The notes beneath the pieces are model-generated. The model did not search any database. It had not been told where the DNA came from and saw only the letters and a list, made by a program, of their open reading frames with translations. Made by a program: the position numbers and the translations under genes. This document shows, piece after piece, positions 1 through 8,505 of a stretch of DNA of 64,000 bases (its first letter is position 1; every line of letters starts with the position of its first letter). The stretch is from Bin87 sp963666865. GTDB lineage: Bacteria > Chloroflexota > Dehalococcoidia > Lucifugimonadales > UBA3495. Where the stretch lies: contig OY763072.1 in assembly GCA_963666865.1 (NCBI GenBank), forward strand, positions 1,240,001 through 1,304,000, written 5' to 3'.

Positions 1-311
1 ACATGATAGAGGTGGAGGCGCTGGTTGACACCGGTGCCTCCTTCGCCATGTTTCCCGCGTCGCTGCTGGACGGGCTGCGCATACCCAGGCGCTCGCAATT
101 TGACGGCACTCTTGCCGACGGCACCGAGGTTTCCTATTGGAGTGGGTGGGCGTTGGTCGGCATTAACGGAGAAGAGAGCGTTTGCCGAGTAATCTTCGGC
201 CCGTAGGGAGACGACAGCAGCGTGCTCGGCTCCACGACGTTACAGATGCTGATGTTCAAAGTTGACCCGGTTCGTGAGGTATTGGAACCAACCACAAGGG
301 TGCGCCTCTGA
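1..311 (+). pseudogene. Clan AA (retropepsin-like) aspartyl protease, 5' truncated, in-frame amber
   Basis: The window opens inside or at the start of this gene. The reading frame from base 3 encodes a retropepsin-like fold with the intact catalytic motif LVDTGAS and a central VIFGP segment, then meets TAG at 204-206. The same frame continues past the TAG to TGA at 309-311 and encodes LGSTTLQ...FKVDPV...LEP. That matches the C-terminal part of the related gene at 3772-4290 (FGPENDYRLGASALEIFNLEVD). So the TAG interrupts an otherwise complete domain, at the residue that is Glu in the relative. A one-base GAG-to-TAG change explains it. Proteins of this type are small, soluble, and of unknown substrate in bacteria. 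It could be a fresh pseudogene, a sequence error, or a truncated functional form. Confidence 0.6.
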
Positions 312-342
312 CAAGGCGGGCCGCTTTACGCGCTCTCCGCAA

Positions 343-885
343 TTACTGCTGCTGCTGTTGTTGCTGCTGGACGAAGCGGCGGTACACCTCTTCTTCCGAC
401 AGCGCCTCCTGGTGGAACCAGTTGTCGTCGATGATCTTGTACACGGCGCTGAGCCGTTCCAGCACCTCGTTGGTGAGAAGCAGGGCGTTCAGCGGCGTGT
501 CCGGCATCGCCGTATCGTCCTCCAGTGTCAGCACGGCTTCGGACATGGCGCGGATGAGTTCCACCGTGCCCACGTGGGTGGCGTTGCTCCGGGCGGTGGC
601 GAGGCTGTGGTAGATGGAGGAGGCTTCGTGCTGCTTGAGGAGCATGACGAGGGACTGGCTGGGGTCGTCGATGCTGATGCCGCGAATGGCGGCGGCGGTT
701 TCCAGGGACTGCTGCAGAGTGAGCATATCGCTGCCGTTTTCCACCGCCATGCGAGCGAAGGTATTTACCACCCGGGCGATGTTGTCCGCCCGTTCCAGCC
801 ATCGCCCCATCCAGATGAGGTTGTACACCCGGGAATCGGTAAGCCAACGGTCGCTGCGATAAGTGATTGACCTGGGTTCTGTCAT
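343..885 (-). CDS. Alpha-E domain protein (DUF403-like), short form with polyglutamine tail
   Basis: This 180-residue protein has an alpha-E-type N-terminus: the segment YNLIWMGRWLERADNIARVV resembles the family's LYWMGRYLERAENTAR signature. Family members are usually about 300 residues, so roughly the second half is missing. The protein ends in eight consecutive glutamines encoded by CAG/CAA codons right before the stop. It lies downstream of the transglutaminase-like gene and the circularly permuted ATP-grasp gene on the same strand. That three-gene neighbourhood is common in bacteria and is predicted to make or modify a peptide or amide-linked product. The biochemical role of alpha-E proteins is not established. 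The 70-base gap to the transglutaminase gene is filled by a palindromic repeat. Confidence 0.75.
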   Translation of the reverse strand: MTEPRSITYRSDRWLTDSRVYNLIWMGRWLERADNIARVVNTFARMAVENGSDMLTLQQSLETAAAIRGISIDDPSQSLVMLLKQHEASSIYHSLATARSNATHVGTVELIRAMSEAVLTLEDDTAMPDTPLNALLLTNEVLERLSAVYKIIDDNWFHQEALSEEEVYRRFVQQQQQQQQ

Positions 886-931
886 CTTCTGACCATGCTC
901 CTCTACATGAGCGGGGTTTAAGCGTGTCAGC

Positions 932-959
932 GTAGGGGCGAATAATTATTCGCCCCTAC
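932..959. repeat. 28-bp palindromic repeat, AT-core type
   Basis: A perfect palindrome with arms GTAGGGGCGA and TCGCCCCTAC around the core ATAATTAT. It lies between the transglutaminase and alpha-E genes, both on the minus strand. The TAG inside its arm is the stop codon of the transglutaminase gene. Other full AT-core copies are at 22332, 41256 and 61079, with a partial copy at 19343. GC-core copies are at 10632, 31062 and 42384. Confidence 0.95.
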
Positions 960-1855
960 AAGTGTTCCAACAGACTGAAAGCATCTTCCATTGAAACCGT
1001 GTCGCGGTCAAAGAAGACTTCGGCGGCGGCCATATCCAGTTGGCCGGAGCCTTTTGACACAAAGGAGCCGGACACGGGCGGCACTTCGGAGTAGTCGCGG
1101 CCCACGCCGAACTTCAGGTAATCGGTTCCGGTGTTGATGACGAGGCCACGGGTGGGGTCGACGGGCAGCCAGCCCTGCCGGGGGTGCAGGAACTCCAGCC
1201 AGGCGTGGGTCTCGCCCGGCTGCCGGGTGAGCAGGCCGCTGACGTAACGGGACGGGATACTCAGGGCGCGGAGCATGGACAAGCTCAGGTGGGTCATGTC
1301 CTGGCATACGCCGCTCATGGACTCCAGCACGTCCGCCGCCGTGGTGTTCACCGACGTGTGGCCGCGCTGGTAACGCACGTTTTCGTAAATCCACCCCACC
1401 ACATTGCTCACCGTATCCAGCAATGTGGAAGCCCCGCCGGCAGCGACCAGAGCGGTTTCCACGACGGTGGCCGGATCGGCCAGGTGGGACGCCGTGAGGA
1501 ACTCCTGCGCTTCCAGCCCGTATTCAAGGCCGGCCAGTGGGACGTCGCCTACATCCGGCGACCGGTCGCTCAAGCAAACGTGCCCGGCGGCGGCGATGAT
1601 CAGTTCTCGGTGCGGCGCCGAGATGCGAACCCGATGGACGGTGTTGCCCAGGCGGTCGGGATAAACGATCTGGCGGCCCGGCGGGGTTGTGACCACCTCG
1701 CCGGCGCCCGGTTTCTGGTAGGGATCGGAGTATGCCGACAGCCGGAGGAAGTTATCGTTCTGGACCACTACATCGGAGTAAGTATATCTGGCTATGTAGG
1801 CGTAATGCACCGGGACCGTCTCACGTATCAGCGGACTACCCAGCTCGGTTTGCAT
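956..1855 (-). CDS. Transglutaminase-like family protein
   Basis: A 299-residue protein with an N-terminal bacterial transglutaminase-associated beta domain (about residues 1-130) and a C-terminal papain-like transglutaminase core. The catalytic triad is visible: Cys in SGVCQDMTHL, His in GETHAWLEF, and Asp in WLPVDPTRG. Members act as peptidases or amidotransferases; the substrate is unknown. Its start overlaps the end of the upstream ATP-grasp gene by 28 bases, so the two are probably co-translated. Its stop codon TAG is contributed by the 28-bp palindrome at 932-959, so the last residues may have changed when the repeat arrived. Confidence 0.88.
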   Translation of the reverse strand: MQTELGSPLIRETVPVHYAYIARYTYSDVVVQNDNFLRLSAYSDPYQKPGAGEVVTTPPGRQIVYPDRLGNTVHRVRISAPHRELIIAAAGHVCLSDRSPDVGDVPLAGLEYGLEAQEFLTASHLADPATVVETALVAAGGASTLLDTVSNVVGWIYENVRYQRGHTSVNTTAADVLESMSGVCQDMTHLSLSMLRALSIPSRYVSGLLTRQPGETHAWLEFLHPRQGWLPVDPTRGLVINTGTDYLKFGVGRDYSEVPPVSGSFVSKGSGQLDMAAAEVFFDRDTVSMEDAFSLLEHL

Positions 1856-3207
1856 GACCCTCCTGACGAGTTGTTGGTGACCCGGCTGTTGGCCTCCGAC
1901 ACGCGGGTCAGTCCGCCGGGGAATACGGTGACCTCTCCCCGACCGTTCTGCACGGCGAACACGCGCAGGTCAACGTAGCGCTCCTCAAATTCGCCACCGG
2001 ACTCGTCAAACACAAGATGTTGGGAGAAGTCCAGGGTTTCCTGGGCGATGAACACCTGGGGCTGCTCGATCAGCTGCTGGGACAGGCGGCTGCGATAGCC
2101 CTTGTCCAGATCGGGCATGATGAACACGCCCAGGCCGCCGTAGCCCTGCCGCGTTTTCAGCACCAGGCTGTCCAGGTTTTGCAGGACGTACTGCCGGTTG
2201 GCCGGCGAGCGCAGATCATAGCTTGTCGCCTGTTCCAGAATGGCCTCTTCCCCCAGGTACGTTTTTATCATATTGGGCGCCCAGAGGAACACCAGCTTGT
2301 CGTCGCCGGCGCCGGTGCCCATGGCGTTGACCAGCACGACCTTGTGGTTGAGATAGGCTTCAGTCAGGCCGGGCACGAAAAGCTCCAGGTCTTCCACCCG
2401 GCGGTAAATGAGATCAACCTCGAAGTCGCCGTCGATGGCGCGGCCCCACACCCGGCCGTTGGCGCCAATGTAGAGGTCGGAGCCTTCCACCAGCGGAATG
2501 CCCAGCAGTTCCGAAAGGTAGCGATGCTCAAAGAATGCCGAGCCAAACTTGCTGTCGGTGAGCAGGACGCATACGGGATCATCCGTATCGCACAGCGACG
2601 CGAACATATCGTGGTAGCCGGCGCGAATGTCGTAGGGGATGATGTCGTAGCCCTGGGCCAGCTCCGGCATCACGTTCAGCCCGAGCTCGGTGGTCTTCAA
2701 CTGGTAACTGATGCCCGAGGGTATGCGCAGGTTATCTTCCAGAATGACGTATCGGCCGTCGCCCATGTGCACCAGGTCGATGCCGTAGATGTGGACGAAC
2801 ACATCCTGCGCGGGGCGGTAGTCCTGCAACTCCGGATTGTAATACTGGCAGGAAAACATCACGTCGGGAGGGACCACCTGCTGCTCGCCGCAGTAGAGGT
2901 CCAGCAGGAAGCGGTTGATGGCCTTCAGCCGTTGCGCCACGCCCCGGGCGATGGTGTCCCACTCGCCGGCGGCAATGATGCGCGGCACCCAGTCGGTGGG
3001 CACGGTGCGGAACTCCCGGGGGTCCAGCATGAAAGTGAAGGCATCCAGGTCAGCGCGATGCTTGGCCTCGCGCCAACGGCCCTGCAACTGAGGTACGCCC
3101 AAGCGGTCCAGGTTGTCCATCAGGCTCTGGTAGGCGGGCCTGGTGAAGCCGTCGGGGTCAAAGCATTCGTTCAGGTAGTGCCTGGCGGCGATGGTGTCGG
3201 TGAGCAT
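1828..3207 (-). CDS. Circularly permuted type 2 ATP-grasp protein
   Basis: This long protein matches the circularly permuted ATP-grasp family (DUF404/DUF407 type). Recognisable segments are DGRYVILEDNLRIPSGISY, VLLTDSKFGSAFFEHRYL and VNAMGTGAGDDKLVFLW, with VLKTRQGYGGLGVFI resembling the ATP-grasp nucleotide-binding region. Such enzymes are predicted to ligate amino acids or peptides using ATP, in a system with transglutaminase and alpha-E partners. A TTG at 3249 could extend the frame by 14 residues. I chose ATG at 3207 because the homologous-looking sequence begins there. It is first in the cluster ATP-grasp, transglutaminase, alpha-E. Confidence 0.88.
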   Translation of the reverse strand: MLTDTIAARHYLNECFDPDGFTRPAYQSLMDNLDRLGVPQLQGRWREAKHRADLDAFTFMLDPREFRTVPTDWVPRIIAAGEWDTIARGVAQRLKAINRFLLDLYCGEQQVVPPDVMFSCQYYNPELQDYRPAQDVFVHIYGIDLVHMGDGRYVILEDNLRIPSGISYQLKTTELGLNVMPELAQGYDIIPYDIRAGYHDMFASLCDTDDPVCVLLTDSKFGSAFFEHRYLSELLGIPLVEGSDLYIGANGRVWGRAIDGDFEVDLIYRRVEDLELFVPGLTEAYLNHKVVLVNAMGTGAGDDKLVFLWAPNMIKTYLGEEAILEQATSYDLRSPANRQYVLQNLDSLVLKTRQGYGGLGVFIMPDLDKGYRSRLSQQLIEQPQVFIAQETLDFSQHLVFDESGGEFEERYVDLRVFAVQNGRGEVTVFPGGLTRVSEANSRVTNNSSGGSCKPSWVVR

Positions 3208-3337
3208 TGGGTTCCCAACTTTTGGCGAAAACGATTCGCCGGCCTTCAAGTGCGCGGTCGTAGTCGGGAATACGATGCCACGACGTTGTTGCAGGATGGT
3301 TAACTATTTGTAAAAAGTAGATTTCGCCGGCGGCGTG

Positions 3338-3772
3338 TCAATATTCGCGTAACAGGGCCCGGAAGCCGGCCTGCTCAAAATCACGGTCGTAGGCCAGCGC
3401 ATCGGTGATGCCCCGTTCTTCCATTATCAGGAAGCTGTGGCAGTCCACCAGACTCCAACGTTGGTCGAGGCGGCTGGCATATCGTTCGATAGCATTTGCC
3501 AACGGAAAATCCTGGAGCAGAACGACGGTTATATCTGAGTTGACGTAAAGTTTTTGCGCAGTATCCGCGCCTTCACGACGGCTTCGCGGGCCGTGCCGCG
3601 CCATGCCGTTCAGAAATTCGGCTATGACCAGTTCGCTGGTTACGATGGGCCTGCTGCCGATGCGCTCTGTAATTTGCATTGCTTTTTGGTGCCATTGATC
3701 TCTTGGATTCAACATAGCTATCCAGTAGCCGGAATCCCCATATACCTCATATACCTCATATACCTCGATCAC
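3338..3772 (-). CDS. PIN domain protein (VapC-like ribonuclease)
   Basis: A 144-residue PIN-fold protein with an acidic pattern typical of VapC toxins: Asp in GDSGYWIAMLNPRD, Glu in SELVIAEFLNG, and Asp residues in SLVDCHSFLIM and ALAYDRDFEQAGF. These proteins are Mg2+-dependent RNases, often paired with an antitoxin. The start is GTG, overlapping the TAG of the upstream gene by one base (TAGTG), so the two are translationally coupled. Just after the start, a 9-base unit is repeated three times and encodes VYEVYEVY ahead of the first PIN strand. No AbrB or RHH antitoxin is seen nearby. The coupled upstream partner is a retropepsin-like protein. Confidence 0.8.
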   Translation of the reverse strand: MIEVYEVYEVYGDSGYWIAMLNPRDQWHQKAMQITERIGSRPIVTSELVIAEFLNGMARHGPRSRREGADTAQKLYVNSDITVVLLQDFPLANAIERYASRLDQRWSLVDCHSFLIMEERGITDALAYDRDFEQAGFRALLREY

Positions 3773-4290
3773 TATTCGACTTCCTTCGGCCAGCCGTACA
3801 GATAGTGCTTGAAATTCACCGAAAGGTCGGTCGGGAGTTCATCCAGAGCTCCCTCCGGCATACTCTCGTGGATTTCCTTGAACATCTGTAGGATTGCAGC
3901 GGCGCCTCGTGGCGCGTCCGGATCCGCCCTTTGCGCCTTCCCGCCCAGAAAACGCCGCTTTGCCGGCCGCAACTTTGCGCCAACATGGTCAACTTCCAGG
4001 TTGAAAATCTCGAGGGCTGACGCGCCCAGTCGGTAGTCGTTCTCCGGCCCGAATACTACCGGGCAAGGCCATTCCTCGCCGTTGATGCTGAAACAGGCCA
4101 GTCCGTAGCCGCATTCCACTTCGCTGCCGTCAAAGCGGGTGAATACTACCTGCTGCCGGGGAGATATGCCCAGCTTCTTCAGTAACGACGCCGGCAGTAC
4201 GGAATGCACTGAGTTGGCATCGACCACCGCCGACACCGAGGAAGAGTCAGCACTGTCAGGGTGGCTAACGCCGATGGCTACTTTAAACAT
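3772..4290 (-). CDS. Retropepsin-like aspartyl protease family protein, degenerate active site
   Basis: A protein of about 172 residues with the overall pattern of small bacterial clan AA aspartyl proteases (AVVDANSVHSVLPASLL...FGPENDYRLGASALEIFNLEVD). The usual DTGA active-site motif reads DANS: the catalytic Asp remains, but the conserved Thr and Gly are lost, so proteolysis is doubtful. A C-terminal extension of about 55 residues precedes the stop. The frame is open up to 4428. I placed the start at ATG 4290, where the conserved domain begins, with AGGTGAG about 13 bases upstream. It is translationally coupled to the PIN gene at 3338-3772. Confidence 0.65.
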   Translation of the reverse strand: MFKVAIGVSHPDSADSSSVSAVVDANSVHSVLPASLLKKLGISPRQQVVFTRFDGSEVECGYGLACFSINGEEWPCPVVFGPENDYRLGASALEIFNLEVDHVGAKLRPAKRRFLGGKAQRADPDAPRGAAAILQMFKEIHESMPEGALDELPTDLSVNFKHYLYGWPKEVE

Positions 4291-4334
4291 TGACACAATG
4301 CTCACCTGACCCTTGGAAACTATCGCAGTTGACT

Positions 4335-4559
4335 TTACTGACTGTTTTTGCCAATTGCCCGGCCGAGCGCCAAAACTGCGATCGACAATGTGGCAACGCT
4401 TATGATTGCTCCGTAGAGCTCGGACCATACCGCCTCAGCGATCCTGCCAGAAATGATCACAGGCAATAGAAAACTTTTGGGCAGTGCAGTCGCAGGATCA
4501 GGCCCTATTGATGGCATTGAGTCAGGCAGTAGGGCGAGTACTGGGATTGCAATCGCCAC
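4335..4559 (-). CDS. Small two-helix membrane protein, hypothetical
   Basis: A 74-residue frame with a GTG start and two hydrophobic stretches: AIAIPVLALL near the N-terminus and GAIISVATLSIAVLAL near the C-terminus, with a short basic tail. I do not recognise the family. It fills the gap between lepA and the aspartyl-protease-like gene on the same strand. A two-segment membrane topology is plausible. There is no clear ribosome-binding site, so it may not be a gene. Confidence 0.35.
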   Translation of the reverse strand: MAIAIPVLALLPDSMPSIGPDPATALPKSFLLPVIISGRIAEAVWSELYGAIISVATLSIAVLALGRAIGKNSQ

Positions 4560-4643
4560 TGCCAGCGTGATTGTTGCTCATTTATTGATGATGTTCATCT
4601 GCTCCTCACTAACAAAGACGAGAGCACGAACCGCCGCCCATCG

Positions 4644-6497
4644 CTACCCCTCTTCCCCAATCTTCAGCAAACTCAGAAACGCCTCCTGCGGAACCTCCAC
4701 CCGGCCGACGCGTTTCATGCGCTTTTTGCCTTCCTTCTGCTTTTCGAGAAGTTTGCGTTTGCGGGTTATGTCGCCGCCGTAGCACTTGGAGAGGACGTCC
4801 TTGCGCATGGCGCGGACGGTTTCGCGGGCGACGATGCGGCTGCCGATGGCGGCCTGGATGGGCACCTCGAACATCTGGCGCGGTATGGTGGCGCGCAGCT
4901 TTTCCACGATGCTGCGGCCCTGGGCAACGGCGTTGTCCCGGTGGCTGATCATACTCAGGGCTTCCACCGGCGTCTGGTTCACCAGGATGTCGATGCGCAC
5001 CAGCGGAGCGGCCCGGTAGCCCTCGAAAGTGTAGTCCAGGGAGGCGTAGCCCTGGGTGCGGGATTTCAGCTGGTTGTAGAAATCGGCCAGCATTTCCCCC
5101 AGGGGCATGGTGTATTCCATCACCACCCGGTTCTGGTCCGATTCCCCTGGTGTCTCGCTGCTGCCGTTCTTTCCGCCCACGCCCTGGATATACTCCATGC
5201 GGCGGAATTCGGAGCGGCGGGCGTGCATCAGCTCCATCACCGCGCCCACGGAGCGGCTGGGCGCGACTATGGTGACGCCCAGTATGGGCTCGCGGATTTC
5301 CGAGATGCTGTTGGGTTGCGGCAGCAGCGACGGGTTGTCCACCCGCATCACCTCGCCGTCGGTCAGCAGCACCTCGTAGGCCACGCTGGGCGCGGTAACG
5401 ATGAGGTCCAGATCGTACTCGCGCTCCAGCCGTTCCTGCACGATCTCCAGGTGCACCAACCCCAGGAAGCCGCAGCGGAACCCAAAGCCCAACGCGCCGC
5501 TGTTCTCCGGCTCAATGGTCAGAGAGGCGTCGTTGAGCTTGAGCTTCTCCAATGCGGCGCGCAGCCTCGTGTAGTCCTCGCCGTCCGAAGGATAAAGGCC
5601 GGCGAAGACCATGGACTTCAGTTCCACGTAACCGGGCAGGGGCGCCTCGGCGGGGGCGGCGTTGCTGGTCAACGTGTCGCCTACGGCGCATTCCTGCACG
5701 TCCTTGAATCCCGTGGCCACGTATCCGACCTGGCCGGCGTACAGCGCGTCCGTGGATGTGGGTTCCGGAGCGAAGACGCCCACCTCCATGATTTCCACCG
5801 ACTTGCCGGAGGACATGACGCGCAGGCGGTCGTTGCGCGAGATGCTGCCGTCAGCGACGCGCACGTAGGCGATGATGCCTTTGTAGGTGTTGTAGGTAGA
5901 ATCGAACACCAGGGCGCGGAAGGGATCCGCGGCGCCCCCATTGGGTGGCGGCACGCGCTCCACGATGCCGTCCAGCAGTTCGCGGCAGCCCAGGCCGTCT
6001 TTGGCCGAAACGAACACCACCTCATCGCGGCGGAAGCCGAAGATCTGCTCCAGTTCGGCAGCGACTCGCTCCGGCTCGGCCGAGGGCAGATCGACCTTGT
6101 TGATGACGGGGATCATCTCCAGGTCGTACTCCAGGGCCAGCAGGGTGTTGGCGATGGTCTGCGCCTCCACGCCCTGGGTGGCGTCCACCACTAGTAGCGC
6201 GCCTTCGCAGGCGGCCAGGGCGCGGGAAACCTCGTAGGAGAAGTCCACGTGGCCCGGCGTGTCGATGAGGTTGAGCTGGTACTCGGCGCCATCGGGGGTG
6301 CGATGGGTCATCGTCACCGCCTTGCCCTTGATGGTGATGCCCCGCTCACGCTCCAGCTCCATTTGGTCCAGGAACTGCGCTTTCATGTCCTGGGGCCGGA
6401 CAGCGCCGGTGATCTCCAGAAAGCGGTCGGCCAGGGTGGATTTGCCGTGGTCGATGTGGGCGATGATGCAAAAGTTGCGTATGCTTTGTTGTTCCAT
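4644..6497 (-). CDS. lepA: Elongation factor 4 (LepA), ribosome back-translocase GTPase
   Basis: A full-length EF-4 of about 617 residues. The G domain begins IRNFCIIAHIDHGKSTLADR (P-loop) and includes DTPGHVDF (G3) and NKVDLP (G4). Domain II, the EF-G-like domains and the LepA-specific C-terminal domain follow, with MVVE-like VVMEYTMPLGEM and the basic tail KRKLLEKQKEGKKRMK. LepA binds the 70S ribosome and remobilises stalled or misassembled complexes. ATG at 6509 would add four residues; ATG at 6497 fits the family N-terminus better. It is divergent from pyrG. Confidence 0.97.
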   Translation of the reverse strand: MEQQSIRNFCIIAHIDHGKSTLADRFLEITGAVRPQDMKAQFLDQMELERERGITIKGKAVTMTHRTPDGAEYQLNLIDTPGHVDFSYEVSRALAACEGALLVVDATQGVEAQTIANTLLALEYDLEMIPVINKVDLPSAEPERVAAELEQIFGFRRDEVVFVSAKDGLGCRELLDGIVERVPPPNGGAADPFRALVFDSTYNTYKGIIAYVRVADGSISRNDRLRVMSSGKSVEIMEVGVFAPEPTSTDALYAGQVGYVATGFKDVQECAVGDTLTSNAAPAEAPLPGYVELKSMVFAGLYPSDGEDYTRLRAALEKLKLNDASLTIEPENSGALGFGFRCGFLGLVHLEIVQERLEREYDLDLIVTAPSVAYEVLLTDGEVMRVDNPSLLPQPNSISEIREPILGVTIVAPSRSVGAVMELMHARRSEFRRMEYIQGVGGKNGSSETPGESDQNRVVMEYTMPLGEMLADFYNQLKSRTQGYASLDYTFEGYRAAPLVRIDILVNQTPVEALSMISHRDNAVAQGRSIVEKLRATIPRQMFEVPIQAAIGSRIVARETVRAMRKDVLSKCYGGDITRKRKLLEKQKEGKKRMKRVGRVEVPQEAFLSLLKIGEEG

Positions 6498-6726
6498 AAC
6501 GTCGATCATGGTAGCACGGCGGCATTCCGGGCGGCAACGCGAAGATCAGTCTCAACAGCGCTATCTCATGCTTGACGCGGTCGGTTGGGCAGTGTTACAT
6601 TACGTTCCAGAAGGCCAAGATACGCGGGCCATAGTAGTTACGACTAAAGGGCGGCCCGACGGGTGGGGAAGCGGTGTGGGGCAGTCTCTCCGGCTTAGAC
6701 GCCGCGGTTAGATCCAATCGATCCCT

Positions 6727-8382
6727 ATGGCCACTAAGTACATTTTCGTGACCGGGGGCGTGGTCAGCTCCATCGGCAAGGGCATCTGCGTCGCCTCCAT
6801 CGGCCGCATCCTGAAAAGCCAGGGGCTTGCCGTAACCGTCATCAAGCTGGATCCCTACCTCAACGTGGATCCGGGCACCATGTCTCCCTACCAGCATGGC
6901 GAGGTTTTCGTCACTAAAGATGGCGGGGAGACCGATCTGGACCTGGGCCATTATGAGCGCTTCATCGACGTTGAACTCACCCGGGACAGCAATGTTACCG
7001 CAGGACAGACGTACCTGGAGCTGATTACCCGCGAGCGCCGGGGGGATTTCCTCGGCGGAACCATCCAAACCGTGCCTCATCTGACCAACGAAATCAAAGA
7101 CCGTCTGACCGGACTGGCCGCCAAGTCCGCGGCCGACGTGGTAGTGGTGGAAGTGGGCGGCACCGTGGGCGACATTGAAGGCTTGCCTTTCCTGGAGGCC
7201 ATCCGCCAGATGCGCAACACGGTGGGCCGTAACAACGTTTTTTACATGCACCTGACATTGCTACCTTACATATCAGCGTCCGAGGAATTGAAAACCAAGC
7301 CCACACAGCACAGCGTGAAGGAACTGCGCAGCATCGGCATCCAGCCCGACGCGCTCATCTGCCGCAGCGATACCGAGATTACACCCTCCATCCGTGAAAA
7401 GCTGTCGCTGTTCTGCGACGTGGAATCGGAAGCGGTGTTCCCCATGCCCACCGTCGGCAACGTGTACGAAGTCCCGCTGATCATGGAACACTTTGGCGTA
7501 AGCCGGTGCTTGTCCGAATCACTGGCGCTGGACGGGCAATGCCAACTGGGCGAGTGGAGCGATCTGGTTGATCGCATGAACTCCGCGGAGAATTCGGTGC
7601 CCATCGCCGTGGTGGGCAAGTATGTGGAGTATCCCGACTCTTATATGTCAGTGCGGGAAGCGTTGCGCCACGCCGCCGCATCCCACGGCTTGCGAGCCGA
7701 CGTCAAGTGGGTGCATTCCGAAGCGGTGGAGCGGGACGGCGCGGACGCTTACCTGAAGGACGTCAGCGGCATCGTGGTGCCGGGCGGCTTCGGTTCCCGA
7801 GGCGTGCAGGGAATGGTGGACACCAGCCGGTATGCCCGCGACCGGGGCGTTCCGTACCTGGGCCTCTGCCTGGGTATGCAGGTGATGGTGATTGATTGGG
7901 CGCGGGACGTGACCGGGCTGAAACACGCCAACTCATCGGAACTGGACCCGGATTGCGAACACCCCGTTATCGACATCATGCACGGACAGAGGGGCGTCAC
8001 CGACCTGGGCGGCACCATGCGCCTGGGGCAATATCCCTGCCGTCCGCAGGACAACACGCGCACCGCAGCGGCCTATACAACCCCTGAAGTAAGGGAGCGC
8101 CATCGTCACCGCTACGAAGTCAACAACCAGTACCGCGAATCCCTGGAAGCCTCGGGAATGGTGATGAGCGGGTTGTCGCCCGATGGCGAATTGGTGGAAG
8201 CGGCGGAAGTACCCGACCACCCATTCATGGTTGGCGTCCAGTTCCACCCTGAGTTTCAGTCTCGACCCAACCGTCCGCATCCCCTTTTCCGCGCCCTCGT
8301 CGGACAGGCGCAGCAGACCGTCCGCGAAGGGAAGCAGATACCCTTTCGGCGCGCCGGCGGATGGTCTTTCTCTTCCGACTAA
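6727..8382 (+). CDS. pyrG: CTP synthase
   Basis: A 551-residue CTP synthase converting UTP, glutamine and ATP to CTP. The N-terminal synthetase domain opens with KYIFVTGGVVSSIGKGI and has the family's LDPYLNVDPGTMSPYQHGEV segment. The C-terminal class I glutamine amidotransferase domain has its nucleophile Cys in PYLGLCLGMQ and the catalytic His-Glu in VGVQFHPEFQSRP. The length is typical for the family. It starts at ATG a few bases after a GATCCAATCGATCCCT leader without a strong Shine-Dalgarno sequence. The next gene, a transaldolase, is on the same strand after 123 bases. Confidence 0.97.
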   Translation: MATKYIFVTGGVVSSIGKGICVASIGRILKSQGLAVTVIKLDPYLNVDPGTMSPYQHGEVFVTKDGGETDLDLGHYERFIDVELTRDSNVTAGQTYLELITRERRGDFLGGTIQTVPHLTNEIKDRLTGLAAKSAADVVVVEVGGTVGDIEGLPFLEAIRQMRNTVGRNNVFYMHLTLLPYISASEELKTKPTQHSVKELRSIGIQPDALICRSDTEITPSIREKLSLFCDVESEAVFPMPTVGNVYEVPLIMEHFGVSRCLSESLALDGQCQLGEWSDLVDRMNSAENSVPIAVVGKYVEYPDSYMSVREALRHAAASHGLRADVKWVHSEAVERDGADAYLKDVSGIVVPGGFGSRGVQGMVDTSRYARDRGVPYLGLCLGMQVMVIDWARDVTGLKHANSSELDPDCEHPVIDIMHGQRGVTDLGGTMRLGQYPCRPQDNTRTAAAYTTPEVRERHRHRYEVNNQYRESLEASGMVMSGLSPDGELVEAAEVPDHPFMVGVQFHPEFQSRPNRPHPLFRALVGQAQQTVREGKQIPFRRAGGWSFSSD

Positions 8383-8505
8383 TCGTTTTACCCAGCCACT
8401 CCCCAATCATCCCGGCGGGAGTGCACCAATATTGATGGCGAGCCGCCCGGCGCTCCGATGCGCTCGGGACGCAAGCGGGCGTCCGCGCCAATGGAGGTTG
8501 AAGCA

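Noticed and set aside
262..870. Long plus-strand frame over the alpha-E gene
   Set aside because: It is antisense to a recognisable protein and its composition is an artefact of codon bias; no family features.
6572..6600. TTGACG and TTACAT, 17 bases apart, upstream of pyrG
   Set aside because: The -10 element matches only three of six bases; too weak to call a promoter.
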